Assembly (NCBI GenBank): GCA_024364735.1 | Contig: JAGFNQ010005387.1 | Coordinates: 57,230-121,229 of the forward strand | Reading direction: 5' to 3' | Length of the DNA: 64,000 nucleotides | Source of the DNA: Boesenbergia rotunda | Taxonomy: Eukaryota > Streptophyta > Magnoliopsida > Zingiberales > Zingiberaceae | Shown here: piece after piece, positions 34,697 through 45,098 of the stretch | Position numbering within the stretch: position 1 is the first letter of the stretch | Layout of the letters: every line of letters begins with the position of its first letter | Notes under the pieces: generated by a model | Told to the model about the DNA's origin: nothing | Seen by the model: the letters and a program-made list of their open reading frames with translations, nothing else | Database searches by the model: none | Made by a program: the position numbers and the translations under genes

Positions 34697-34925
34697 TTAA
34701 TCTGAAAAATAAGAAAACTAACAAGAAAAAAAATTTCCCAAGACTAGGTCTTGGATTAGTAGTGTGGGATGAATAAAATGAAATAACGAGGGGTGTTGAA
34801 CCAACCTCGATTAACGGGAAGAAGAAAATTCGAGCGAAATATTTAAATAAAATTCGAATGAGAAAAAGAAAATAAAAATCTGAAAAATTTTCAAACTGGT
34901 GGTTGCACCAAGTTTGAACTTCCCC

Positions 34926-34937
34926 GCTCTGATACCA
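34926..34937 (-). other. primer binding site (initiator tRNA-Met) of SIRE-like element 2
   Basis: GCTCTGATACCA on +, two bases from the LTR edge at 34940. Confidence 0.92.
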
Positions 34938-34939
34938 CT

Positions 34940-36282
34940 TGTTGGATCGAGAGAACCGATAGAGGGGGGGTGAATATCGGAAAACGTTCGGATTTAGGGA
35001 AAGAGAAATTGCACAGCGGAAGATAAAAACAAACACGCGAACACAGTAATTTTTTACTTGGTTCGGAGCCTAGGTCGACTCCTACTCCAAGGCCCACGGT
35101 CGTTGACCGTTTACTTTGGGCAATTCTATATGAGGCGCAATAATAGTTTACAAGGATTGATTTACAAATTCAGCACAGTAAACTTAACAATTAAAAAGAG
35201 GCACTTCTTTTACCGACGTCCGATGTAGGTTATCTTTTTCAGAGCAGCGGGACGTCGTCGGCTCGAGTTGGGAGGTTTCCGGAGCGAGGCGCGAGAGCAG
35301 AAGAGCGTAGAAGCGTTTGATTGAAAGTTGTTCTCAGCCTTGGGGTCGAGGGCCCTTTATATAGGGCCTGGGGGCGCCCGGGACGTTGGGGGCGCCCCCC
35401 ACGTGGCGGTCGATCCGTCTTCAGCTCGGTCAACATCTGATCCCTTCAAAATTGGGATCAGGTTTGACCAGGGCGCTCGGAGCGCTCGGGGCGCCCGCAT
35501 TGACCGGGTCAAACCTTCATCCTCTTGGCTTCGCGAGGGTGTGCTTCGGCAGCTGGCACTGGGGGCGCCCGCGACAGGCGGGGCGCCCGGAGCATCCGGG
35601 GCGCCCGACATATAACTGTCGAGGCGTGTTTTCGCTCCTGCTGATTTGGGTTGACCTTGGGGGCGCCCGGAACATCCGGGGCGCCCTGCTCAGCTTCTGC
35701 CTCACTCCTTTGAGGCTCTCTGTGCTGCAGATACTCAGTCCTTTGGTCCTGCATCCAGGGTTAGTCCAAAAAGCAGTATTATACTATTTTATACAGCCTT
35801 AGCTGTCTTGGTTATGACTTTGGGTCTCCAAAATGAAACCCTAGGTCGAACCGACGCCTACTGTTCCCTCGACGGGGAACGCGTCCTCACCTACTCCTCT
35901 CGGGAGAATGTACCTGATGCCAACCGCTCCTTTGGTTGGACTTTTGCCTGGCGGTCCTTTGCCAGGTCTTGGATACCGAGTTGTCCTTCGCCCGGTGCCT
36001 AGCGTTCCTTCGCTAGGGCTTCAGTCCCAAGCTATCCTTCGCCTGGCGCCTAGCAGTCCTTCGCTAGGGCTTTTCACTCTGGCATTCCTTCGCCAGTGCC
36101 TAGCAGTCCTTCGCTAGGGCTTTTTACCCTGGCATTCCTTCGCCAGTGCCTAGCATTCCTTCGCTAGGACTTTTTACTCTGCACACTAGAGTGACATGTT
36201 AGATAACAAGTAATACTTAACTTTTGAACCCTGTTGCCATTATCAAAACACAGGTTTAACTTTGGTGCTTTCTGCACCAACA
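34940..36282 (-). repeat. 5' LTR of SIRE-like element 2 (1343 bp)
   Basis: TGTTGGATCG ... GCACCAACA on +. TATA at 35356-35363 (on -), about nine GGGCGCC palindromes at 35370-35690, hairpin array at 35940-36180. It differs from the LTR at 14536-15924 mainly in palindrome and hairpin copy number and in sequence between boxes. Confidence 0.93.
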
Positions 36283-37751
36283 AAAAGCTCTGGTGGTAAT
36301 ATCAGGGGCAGGTCAAAATCCAGAAATAGAGATAAGATTTGTAATTATTGCAAGAAGAAGGGTCACATCAAATTAGAATGTTACTAGCTGCAAAATAAGA
36401 ATAAAAGGGCAGGTAAAAATTTTAGGGGAAAACAATCAGAGAAGTCTGGTGAGGCTGACGTTGCCAAAAATCACAGTGATGGTGAACTTCTCGTTGCATC
36501 TGATGTTGATTTGAAGCAGAGTGAGGAATGTATTCTTGATTCTAGTTGTACATTTCATATGTGTCCCAATCGGGACTGGTTTTCAACATATGAAATGGTT
36601 TTAAGTGGTGCCGTTTTGATGGGCAATAATGCATCCTGCAGAATCGCTAGTATTAGTATGGTCAGAATTAAGATGTTTGATGGTGCCATTCAGACACTTG
36701 GTGATGTGAGGCGCATCCCTGATATGAAGAGAAATCTGATCTCTTTGAGTATTCTTGATTCTAAAGGGTACAAGTACACTGGTGAAGGTGGAGTTGTGAA
36801 GGTCAGTAAAGGGTTTCTTGTTGTGATGAAGAGACTGAGGAGAACTGCCAGTTTATATGTTCTGCAGGGATCCACAGTAATAGGTGATGTTGTCGTCGTA
36901 AGTTCGTATATGTCTAATTTTGATGTTACAAGGCTTTGGCATATGCGTTTGGATCATATGAGTGAGAATGACATGGTTGAATTGAGCAAGAGAGGACTCC
37001 TTGATGGTCAAAGTATTACAAAGCTAAAGTTCTGCGATCACTGTGTTTTTGGTAAGCAGAAAAGAGTCAAGTTCTCAGTTGGCATTCATAACACAAAGGG
37101 TATGCTAGATTACATTCACTCTAATTTGTGGGGGCCTTCTAGAGTACCATTTAAAGGAGTTGCGCTCTATATGTTGACTTTTATTGATGATTTCTCAAGA
37201 AAAGTTTGAGCATTCTTTTTAAAACATAAGAGTGATGTTTTTACTACCTTTAAGGAATGGAAGGTCATGATTGAGAAGAAGACGGAGAGGCAATTGAAGC
37301 ATCTTCGAGCGGATAACGGATTGGAGTTTTGTTCTGATGAGTTTAATGTCTTATGCATAGCTGAAGATATTGTGAGGCATCATACAGTTTGGCGTACTCC
37401 TCAACAAAATGGTGTAGCAGAGAGGATGAATAGGACATTGATGGAGAAGGTGCATTGTATGCTCCTTAATGCTGGGCTCCAAAGATTTTTTAGGCAGAAG
37501 TTGTTGCGTATGTCTGTTATCTTGTTAATCGCTCTCCATCAACTGTTATTGAAAGGAAAACTCCGCAAGAGATATGGTCTGGTACTCCTGCTAGTTATTC
37601 TAAGTTGATAATTTTTGGATGTCCTAAGTATGCTCATGTTGATAATGGGAAGTTGGAGCCTCGTTCGGTGAAGTGCATATTTGTAGTCTTTAGACAAGTA
37701 GTGAAGGGATACAAACTTTGGTGTCCAGAGATCGGAAAAGTCATCATCACT
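36283..37751 (+). pseudogene. Tnt1-like Ty1-copia fragment: zinc knuckle to integrase
   Basis: Reads + from a zinc knuckle (CNYCKKKGHIKLEC, about 36340-36381), with a TAG at 36385, to protease, GAG-pre-integrase (LWHMRLDH, CDHCVFGK) and integrase (D in HSNLWGP, D in ADNGLEF, E in VAERMNRTL). The protease site reads DSS instead of the copia DSG, a G-to-A change that should kill it. A TGA at 37207-37209 replaces a likely Trp. Frameshifts near 37490 and 37600. Left end cut by SIRE-like element 2, right end by the LTR piece at 37752. RT and RNase H are absent. Confidence 0.85.
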
Positions 37752-38611
37752 AGGGCGCCTATGTTGAAGGGGGCACCTGACACGTGGCCCATTCTGCGTG
37801 AAACTCAATCCTCAGACTTGGCCAGCGCTTATCCCTTCAACTGGGGTGCCTGAGCTGACTGGGGCGCATGTATGAACGCAGGCGCCTCTGTTGCTATCAT
37901 GGAGGCTTACTTCGAAGTGGCTTGGAATCACCCTTGTCTGGGGCGCCTGTCTCAACACAGGCGCCTGGTCAAACAAGCGCCTCAGACCATTGAGGCGCCT
38001 GGGAGCAGAAATCTTGCACCCTTCGTTCCTGCAACCAGGGTTAGTTTCAAAACACAAATAATAAACAATATAATATCATTTAAGCATGATTATCATCCTG
38101 AGCTGTCTTGGTTCTGACTTTGTGCTTCCCAAATGGAACCCTAGGTCGAACCGACGCCTAATGTTCCCTCCTACGGGGAACGCGTCCTCACCTACTCCTC
38201 TCAGGAGAGTTTACCTGTTTGCCAACCGTCTCCTCCGGCTGGACTTTTACCCAATCCCCCGGATCAGGTCTTCGTGCCCAGTCCGCGACCAGGACTTATT
38301 GCCCAGCCTCACTCACCAGGTCTTCGGTGCCCAGTCCATGACCAGGACTTATTGCCCAGCTTCACTCACCAGTTCTTCGGTGCCCAGTCCATGACCAGGA
38401 CTTATTGTCCAACCTTATGTCAGGACTTAGGTGCCCAGCCCGCGGCTAGGACTTAGTGCCCAATTCTTAGAACTAGGACTTCGCGCCTAGTGTACCTAAA
38501 ACTTTTCCTGCACACTCGAGTAGCATTGTTAGATCACAATAAAACCTTAACTTCTGAACCCTTTGTCATTATCAAAATAGAGGTTTGACTCTAGTGCTTC
38601 CGGCACCAATA
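37752..38611 (-). repeat. diverged SIRE-type LTR fragment
   Basis: It shares with the LTRs at 14536 and 34940 the CCCTAGGTCGAACCGACGCC block, a GGCGCC-palindrome section (37752-38010) and a hairpin-like tandem array (about 38265-38490, built on CCAGTCCATGACCAGGACTT). It ends GCACCAATA where the others end GCACCAACA. The TATA side is missing. It is a third subfamily in the same orientation. Confidence 0.75.
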
Positions 38612-39560
38612 CTTATCTGCGGATTTGGAGATGAATCTGGACAGCGTTGTGATTCTTCCATTCAGTTGTTGTACCTCCTTGAAGTTGCGAGGGGGCGGCA
38701 TATCCAGAATAGCTTTCACTTTTTCCGAATTGGCCTCAATCCCCCTCTCTGTCACCATGTAACCCAGAATCTGACCACTCTTCACCCTGAACAAACACTT
38801 AGCGGGGTTCAATTTTAGCCTATTGGACCTTAGGGTGGCGAATGTTTCTTCCAAGTTGGCTATCATGTCGCCCCCCTTGTCAGTCATGACCAGGATATCG
38901 TCCACATACACCTCAATGTTTCTCCCGATCTGGTGCTTGAAGACTTTGTCCATCATCCGCTGGTACGTGGCACCAGCAGTGCGTAAGCCGAAAGGCATGA
39001 CGTTATAGCAATACGTGTCGTTAGCCGTCACAAAACTGACCTTCTTCTGGTCCTTGGGAGCAAGCGGGACTTGGTGGTAGCCTTGGTAGGCATCCAACAT
39101 TGAAATAAACTCACAACCGACTGTGGAGTCCACTAGCCGGTCTATCCGAGGCAGGGGATAGCAATCTTTGGGGCAGACTTTATTCAAATCACGAAAGTCG
39201 ATGCAGACCTCCACTTACCTCCTAGCTTAGGGACGAGGACTACATTAGCCAACCACGTCGGGAATTGAACTTCTCGGATGTGTCCAGCTTTTAACAATTT
39301 CTGAACTTCGTCTCGGATAGCCTTATCTTGCTCGGGTGCTAAGTGCCACCGTTTCTGCTTCACAGGCCGGGATCCCGGTGTAACATGCAAATGGTGCATG
39401 GATAACGCCGGTGGAACCCCTTTGATTTCTTCGGCAGCCCAAGCAAAGACATCTTTGTGGCTCCGCAGGCAATCTACAAGACGACTTTTAGTTCCAGCGT
39501 AAGGTCGAGGCTGATTCGCGTAACTCCCCCTCCATGTTGAGGGTGAATCTGCACTTCCTC
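38612..39560 (-). pseudogene. pol: Tat-like Ty3-gypsy RT fragment
   Basis: On -: an N-terminal RT lead-in from about 39500 (HKDVFAWAAEEIKG), then the segment ending LVPKLGGKW, a frame slip near 39195, then IDFRDLNKVCPKDCYPLPRI, the active site YVDD near 38920 and KLNPAKCLF. Truncated at 38612 by the LTR fragment. RT of the Tat/Ogre type by its block wording. Gag and protease, which should lie between primer site and RT, are deleted. Confidence 0.82.
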
Positions 39561-39665
39561 GCTCTCGACCTCCCTTTGTTCTTCCTTGGGTCCTTCGTCT
39601 TCCCGCGGATCAACAAGATCTTGGGTTCCTCCGCCGGCTCGGTGCTCCTTTAGGTACTTTACTGG
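39561..39665. other. residual internal sequence of Tat-like element
   Basis: About 100 bp between RT and primer site. Nothing recognisable; the deletion joint of gag and protease probably lies here. Confidence 0.4.
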
Positions 39666-39686
39666 TTTCCCACAGACGAAGCCAAA
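39666..39686 (-). other. degenerate Tat-like primer binding site
   Basis: On -, TTTGGCTTCGTCTGTGGGAAA resembles the gypsy primer site pattern TGGCGCCGTCTGTGGGAA and lies three bases from a CA LTR end. Confidence 0.6.
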
Positions 39687-40265
39687 CTTGTTTCGAAAGG
39701 AGTCGACGTCGATGGCCAGTCACCGAGGTTCAGCCTATGTGGATGCTGACGGGAGGGGAAGAACTCTGCACCCTGCGAGATCAACACGAGCATTAGGGGA
39801 ACACGCTGGAGGTTGTCCGGTGGAGCCCACTCCGACGCTCAAGTCAGTGCCTTGATAGAGAAGAATAGAAGGCAGAAAGACTGTATGAGTTGTAGAGAAT
39901 GTGTAACCCCCTTACCAGAAGGGTTGGACTACCTTTTATACCTGCGGCGACCCTCCATGAGCACCCATGATCCTCGCCACGTCCCCGTAATTGTCGGTTG
40001 ATGGCTCACCCTGATAACGGTCGCTGCGGTTCTTCAATCCGGGCCATTGCGATGATTAAGGCCTTTATGACCGCTAATCATGGGTAGTAATTATTCCGTC
40101 ACACCAGATGAGGATGACTTTGCCAATCCACGAGAAACAGACCTCTGCTTATCCTTGAGCCCCACCACCCCGAGGTGATCCTGAGGTTCTTTAGGCTCGG
40201 GGGTCCTGGGCATTCGTCGCTCCGTGATGCTCTCGGGGTCTTACCCCCGAGGTGAGCTCGGGGGT

Positions 40266-42789
40266 TGATAAGTATCATTTTTGTGATTATTTTAGATGTT
40301 AAAATCCATGTTTGAACTATGTTTTTATTGCTTATTTGTGATTTTACCCTAGGTTTTAGGATTTCCTCTTATTTTGGACTTAATTGCAAATTTACACATT
40401 TTTTAGATTATTTGGCCACTAATTTTCTGATATATTTTTGTAGGCATGAAAGGATCCTGGACCTAGGGCATACTGGGTCAAACTTGAGTCGGATGTGAAC
40501 CGGATCGAATTATCAAGCCTACGATTAATCCGGGCCGTCTGATTCAAGAGCGGCTAGGTCTGAGCCATCCGGGACGATCTGAAGCAATCCGAGCTAGGAT
40601 TAGGGTTGATCAAGCTCTATGATCAAGATCTGAAGGTTTCATCCCAATCAGAGCTAAATCAACCGTTGGATCAAGCAAGGAGGGCTCTAGAGCGTCCATT
40701 CACAGATAGAGTTGATCTGGACCATCCGTTGCACATCTGGAGGATCCGAGCTACCACAAGGCAGATCCTGACCCCAGATCATCATCATAAAAGTTTGGCT
40801 CAAATCAGACCAAGATCTACCGTTGGATCTCCTCCGATCAATCTGAGCCGTCCATTTGTTACTATTTAATCAAAAACACGCAGCAGTTCTCAGGGTCGCG
40901 TCTTCCTCGCCGCAGCTCGTCTCCTTCAGTAGTTTAGCGATTTTCTTCATCGATTCTTCAATTTCTTCGTTTGAAGGCGTGACCACCTCAATTCGAGCTC
41001 ATCCTTGAGTGACAGCAAGGATTTGGATTGAGGCTTAGCTTAATTGGCGAGTTTTCAATTGTTAGCTGTAATTTCGTTTTCTGCCGTAGTTTCAGTACTG
41101 AATTTACTTAGTTGCTGTAGTTTTCTTGTATGGATTGTTTCTATCTCAATTGGAGGCTCATCCTTGAGTGACAGCAAGGGTTCGTGAGCTGAGATGAGGG
41201 ATTGAGGCTTGGTTAATTTCGTTTATTAGCTGTAATTGCGTTACTGCCGAGTTTGGTTTCTGTCTTCGTTTCATTAGCTGTAATTGCATTTTCTGATTGT
41301 TTAGCTTAATTAGGTTTGTAATCTTCAAGATAAGCAACTTAGGAACTTGTTAGAGACCAATTTAGTTAAATTTCAGTTTATTTCTGTTTACAATTCTTGC
41401 GTGCCATTTCCATTTGTTGCGTATCAGCCCCTGCCCTGCAATTTCAGCTTTGTTTCTGAGATTTTTCAGTTTAGCTCCAATTCGATTTAAGTTCAGTTTA
41501 CTCCTTGCAATTGAAGGCAACATTTAGAGTGTTAATGTATTAGATTTGAGGTTATTTCTCAGTAGGTTTTAATTCTGAATTTTCGTTCAGTTTTAGTGTA
41601 TCAAACCCCAATTCTGCAGTTTCAATTTCTGCACATCCAAATACAGTTTCTGCACTTCGAATTGATTGCCAAAGTCTGCACCCGATTTGTCTACTTCACA
41701 TCCACTGGCTTCACACCAGCTGCTGGGTTGAATTTGCATCCAACTGGTAGCTGAATACATGCTGCAAGTTTCTGAATTTCTGAAACGAAGCTGCAGTAAA
41801 CTGCAGTTTCTGCAATTTTGGGTGGTGTCAAGTTCCTTTAACAATCTGAGTGATCAGTCATTCATTTGGAATCCGAAATTTCTTCTTATCCCTGCATTTC
41901 CTTGCATTTACAGCTTTCATTTTCCAAGCTTGATCAACAGATTTCAAATCTGAACCGTTGGAAGTAGTTTTGGCACAAAAGTTTCAAGTTTTGGCACAAA
42001 GGTTACCCTTGCTTGCCAAGCTATTTTGGGGCACTGTTTTGCATCCGAAATTAACATGCTTTCTTGGTGTATGATTGTGTTTGAAATCAATTTCATATAC
42101 ATTTGATTTGCCCCTGAATTGTAATTTCATCTTGACACATAAGCTTCCTTCTCTTTGTATCAAGTTGATTTCACTTTTCCATCTTGTATCAAGTTGAGTT
42201 TCGGCCTGGAATTACAACCTCTGGAGTTCATCACCAATTGCAATGTACTCTAGCATTTGAGTTTAAGATTCTTCCTCTTGGTAGCAAGTTTACTTCATTG
42301 CGTTTGCATGTGGCACGCAAGTGAAATCATGGCATGATTTTTGTATCAATTTGGTTTTAGATTGCTTTCATTTGGAATGTCTTGAGTTTGATGTTGTTGT
42401 TTCATTACTTAGAATTTGTTCTACCTTTGAAATCAGAATTGGTCCAAAATTGATTGAGTGTTTTAGTGGATTAAGTGTCAATGGGTTGAGTTATTGATTG
42501 CCATGACTTGTTTAGCTTATTAGCTAAGTTCCTTCATTCTCATTGTGATTTCATTTTAAATTGAAACCCAAACCATATTCCATTCGAAACCCAAAATTCA
42601 TAAACGACACATAAATACGAGCGCGAATCAAACAACGTCAACTAGCCCCGAGAAAAATACGACCTGTGGCCCCTATATTACATTTTCATTCTTTTGATTG
42701 TAAAAGGGTTTCCAGCATCATTTATAAATTTTAAATTCTGATGGTCCCACAACTCGTGACAACTTTAACATAGTAATTCGGGACCGTAA
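40266..42789 (+). repeat. 5' LTR of Athila-like element
   Basis: Starts TGATAAGTATC. Promoter region probably near 40864 (TATTTAAT followed by an AACACGC start-like context). Rich in TGAATTTCTGCAG-type words. Ends CCGTAA where the 3' copy ends CCGTCA. No gene. Confidence 0.95.
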
Positions 42790-42795
42790 AATTTT

Positions 42796-42813
42796 TGGCG
42801 CCGTTGCCGGGGA
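42796..42813 (+). other. primer binding site, Athila type (tRNA-Asp)
   Basis: TGGCGCCGTTGCCGGGGA is the standard Athila-lineage primer site, complementary to the 3' end of a plant tRNA-Asp by family knowledge. Confidence 0.85.
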
Positions 42814-42951
42814 AGCAACTAGTTGATTTGTTTGATTTTTGCTTGTATACTTTTTGACATATCTTAGGGTTCTATTTTATTGTGCTTATTCTTTCATATA
42901 CGGTTGCTCCCATTTTTCTTGTTTGATTTGTGACAGGGCTGCAAATTCAAA

Positions 42952-43722
42952 ATGGGGTCAAAAGAGATAGAAAAGACATTGGAGGAGATAAGAAATGTGT
43001 TAAAGGAGTGGGACTACCAACTAGAACATAAAGCTCAGTCATCTGCTTACCAGAAGCCACCTCAGCCACAATTTCAGCCTCTCCAGCAATTTCAACAGCC
43101 ACCACAGCAAGATTTTCAACAATTTCAGCCAAATTCCAGCAATTTCCAGAATTTACAGAATTTTCAGAACGGGCAGCCAATTTTCTAGAATTTTCAGCCC
43201 AGTTTTCAGCAATTTCAGCCCAATTTTCAGCAACCATTTCAGCATTTTGAACCTCAATTCCAGCAATACAATCAAGGGCAGCAAAGTTTTCAATCATTCC
43301 CAGTTTTTCCAGCGCAAAACCAACAAAATTTTTAGCCTACACAGCCCTTGAACCAGTTTTCACAGCCCTACAATCAAGGGTTTCAAGGGCAGAATTTTCA
43401 GCCTTCGGCACCTAATTTTCCAGCTCAAAATCAAAACATTCAGGGCTACATTTCCCAGCAAAATTTTCTAGCATATCAGCCCTCTAATCAGCCCTTTAAT
43501 CAGCCTCAACAGCCATGTTTTCAACCAAATCAGCAAGCTCAAAATTTTCAGCCTACTTCATCCTTTCAAAATCAGTCAAGGAGCTATGCTAACCAAGGAG
43601 GCTTTGAGAATCTTAATGAGAATGAGGCTCAACTACAAAGAATGGAGGAGATTTATCAACAAGTTGTACAATATCATCAAAGGCAGCAAAGGCTTCAAGA
43701 CATCGAAAAAGGCGTTGGATAA
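42952..43722 (+). pseudogene. Gln/Asn/Phe-rich low-complexity gag-like protein, three stops at Gln positions
   Basis: One frame of about 257 codons from the ATG at 42952. The first 28 residues are charged and helical (KEIEKTLEEIRNVLKEW). Then some 180 residues are dominated by Gln, Asn, Phe and Pro in degenerate repeats such as NFQQFQP and QNFQPS, like a yeast-prion type disordered domain. It ends with a helical segment (RMEEIYQQVVQYHQRQQRLQ). Stops at TAG 43186, TAG 43333 and TAA 43720 all fall where Gln is expected. A frame slip near 43735-43760 then leads into the next ORF, so the two were probably one protein. It is in the position of gag but lacks a recognisable capsid domain or zinc knuckle. 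Confidence 0.75.
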
Positions 43723-43787
43723 ATTTCTAGTCAAATGAATCAGATACAATTCAAGGTGACCCTAGTGCAAGGCCAAATCTTTCTTTA

Positions 43788-45098
43788 ATGGATCTTGCAA
43801 TTTTAGAAGAAGAAGAAGAAGAATACATTAAAGTCTGGGCACCTAGAGCATGCATTCCTCCGGAGACTCCTACTCAAAATCCAATTCCAAATTTTTCAGC
43901 CCCAGAAGAAGAAGTTGAAGCTCCACAGGACCATTCTAGACTTTTATTTTCTGATGATAGCATTATTGATGGTCCTAATTTTTCTGACACTGTTGTTGCA
44001 GATATTACAGGAGAAGCATGCAGAGGAGATGATTCCATAGGTGTAGGGGATTGCACTAAGCCCCAGGGACCACCACAAGATTTAGAGAATGAACCAGAAA
44101 GTGTAGGGACTTGCTTGGTGGAAGCAAGCACCCAAGGATCACCAGTTGATTGTCCACCAGCGCCTGAGGCTGAAGAGGAGCTTGAACATAACCAGGAGGA
44201 GACCACAGATACATCTACTATTATAGATCCTTCAGGTATTATCCAGCACGCTCAGGTAAGTATTTCTCCTCTTTGTTCAGAAAAATGCAGCGAGGTACCT
44301 AGTGCTGATTTTATTGATTCTGATGAGTTTATTGATATACCTTGTGTAGAAAGTGTTTTTGAAAATCCAATAGAGATACCAAACATTGAAAACATTGATC
44401 GTACTGCATTACTTGATACATCTCTTGTTGATATGAATAGCGAAATAATTTTAGAGGCACCCATAATTGATGTAGTTTGTTTTGATGAATCTTTAGATAC
44501 ATCTTTTGTGGATATGTCTAGTGAAAATTTTTTAGAAGTGCCTGAAATGGATGTTATTTATTTTGATGAATCTCTTGCTATTTCATATGCTGAGGTTGAA
44601 TGTGAAAAACTTATGGAGATATCTGATTTTGATTTGATTGGCTGTGACACATTGCATGATACACCCTTGATTGAAAATAATTGTGAAATTTCTATTGATG
44701 AGCCAGAAATTGATTTCTTTATTTGTGATGAGCCTCTGGATGCAAATTTGGTAGGAAATAATTTTGAAAATTTTATTGAGGCACCAGAATTTGATTTAAT
44801 TGAATATGATGCAGTTTTGGATTCATTTAATGCAGAGACTGAATTTATATCATTTCTTTCTGACCCTGTGCACTTGAGAGAGGTATTACATTGTTTTGCA
44901 GGGTCCAGAAGACTCCAGGAGTGGGTGCTCCAACTGAACAGACTTCAGCCTCCTGGAAGGACTTCTAAAAGGCATCAAGAAGGAGGAGATGATCTGACTT
45001 TAATTAAAAGCACTCCATCCCTTGAATGGCTCTTGAACCTGAATCGCCTACGGCCACCGGAGCAAATTTTTGAAAAGTTTAAGTGTGGGGGAGCCTGA
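43788..45098 (+). CDS. acidic protein with five 27-residue repeats
   Basis: A 436-codon open frame, very rich in Asp and Glu. Residues 1-160 are acidic, disordered and Pro-rich, with EEEEEE at 7-12. Residues 210-344 (44415-44819) hold five tandem units of 26-28 residues ending in DESL, DTL, DEPL or DAVL, with an inner pattern of E, hydrophobic, E, P, E, hydrophobic, D. Near the C-terminus a second motif is duplicated: LQEWVLQLNRLQPP (378-389) and LEWLLNLNRLRPP (412-424). No signal peptide, membrane span or enzyme motif. The frame is open upstream to about 43729, so it probably joins the Gln-rich ORF. Not recognised as any known family; no function is claimed. An LTR-element protein surviving without pol suggests a structural or packaging role. 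Confidence 0.7.
   Translation: MDLAILEEEEEEYIKVWAPRACIPPETPTQNPIPNFSAPEEEVEAPQDHSRLLFSDDSIIDGPNFSDTVVADITGEACRGDDSIGVGDCTKPQGPPQDLENEPESVGTCLVEASTQGSPVDCPPAPEAEEELEHNQEETTDTSTIIDPSGIIQHAQVSISPLCSEKCSEVPSADFIDSDEFIDIPCVESVFENPIEIPNIENIDRTALLDTSLVDMNSEIILEAPIIDVVCFDESLDTSFVDMSSENFLEVPEMDVIYFDESLAISYAEVECEKLMEISDFDLIGCDTLHDTPLIENNCEISIDEPEIDFFICDEPLDANLVGNNFENFIEAPEFDLIEYDAVLDSFNAETEFISFLSDPVHLREVLHCFAGSRRLQEWVLQLNRLQPPGRTSKRHQEGGDDLTLIKSTPSLEWLLNLNRLRPPEQIFEKFKCGGA

Larger units (their letters stand above)
29935..36282 (-). mobile_element. SIRE-like Ty1-copia element 2, 3' end lost in gap
   Basis: On -: 5' LTR (36282-34940), primer site, gag, spacer, protease, integrase, RT, then the gap. It is the sister of the element at 8400-15924 and shows what that one lost. 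It is inserted in a Tnt1-like copia fragment on the right (flank AAAAG). Confidence 0.88.

Noticed and set aside
40606..40869. 87-codon frame repeated exactly at 47622-47885
   Set aside because: It is the same LTR sequence in both LTRs upstream of the probable transcription start; no domain.
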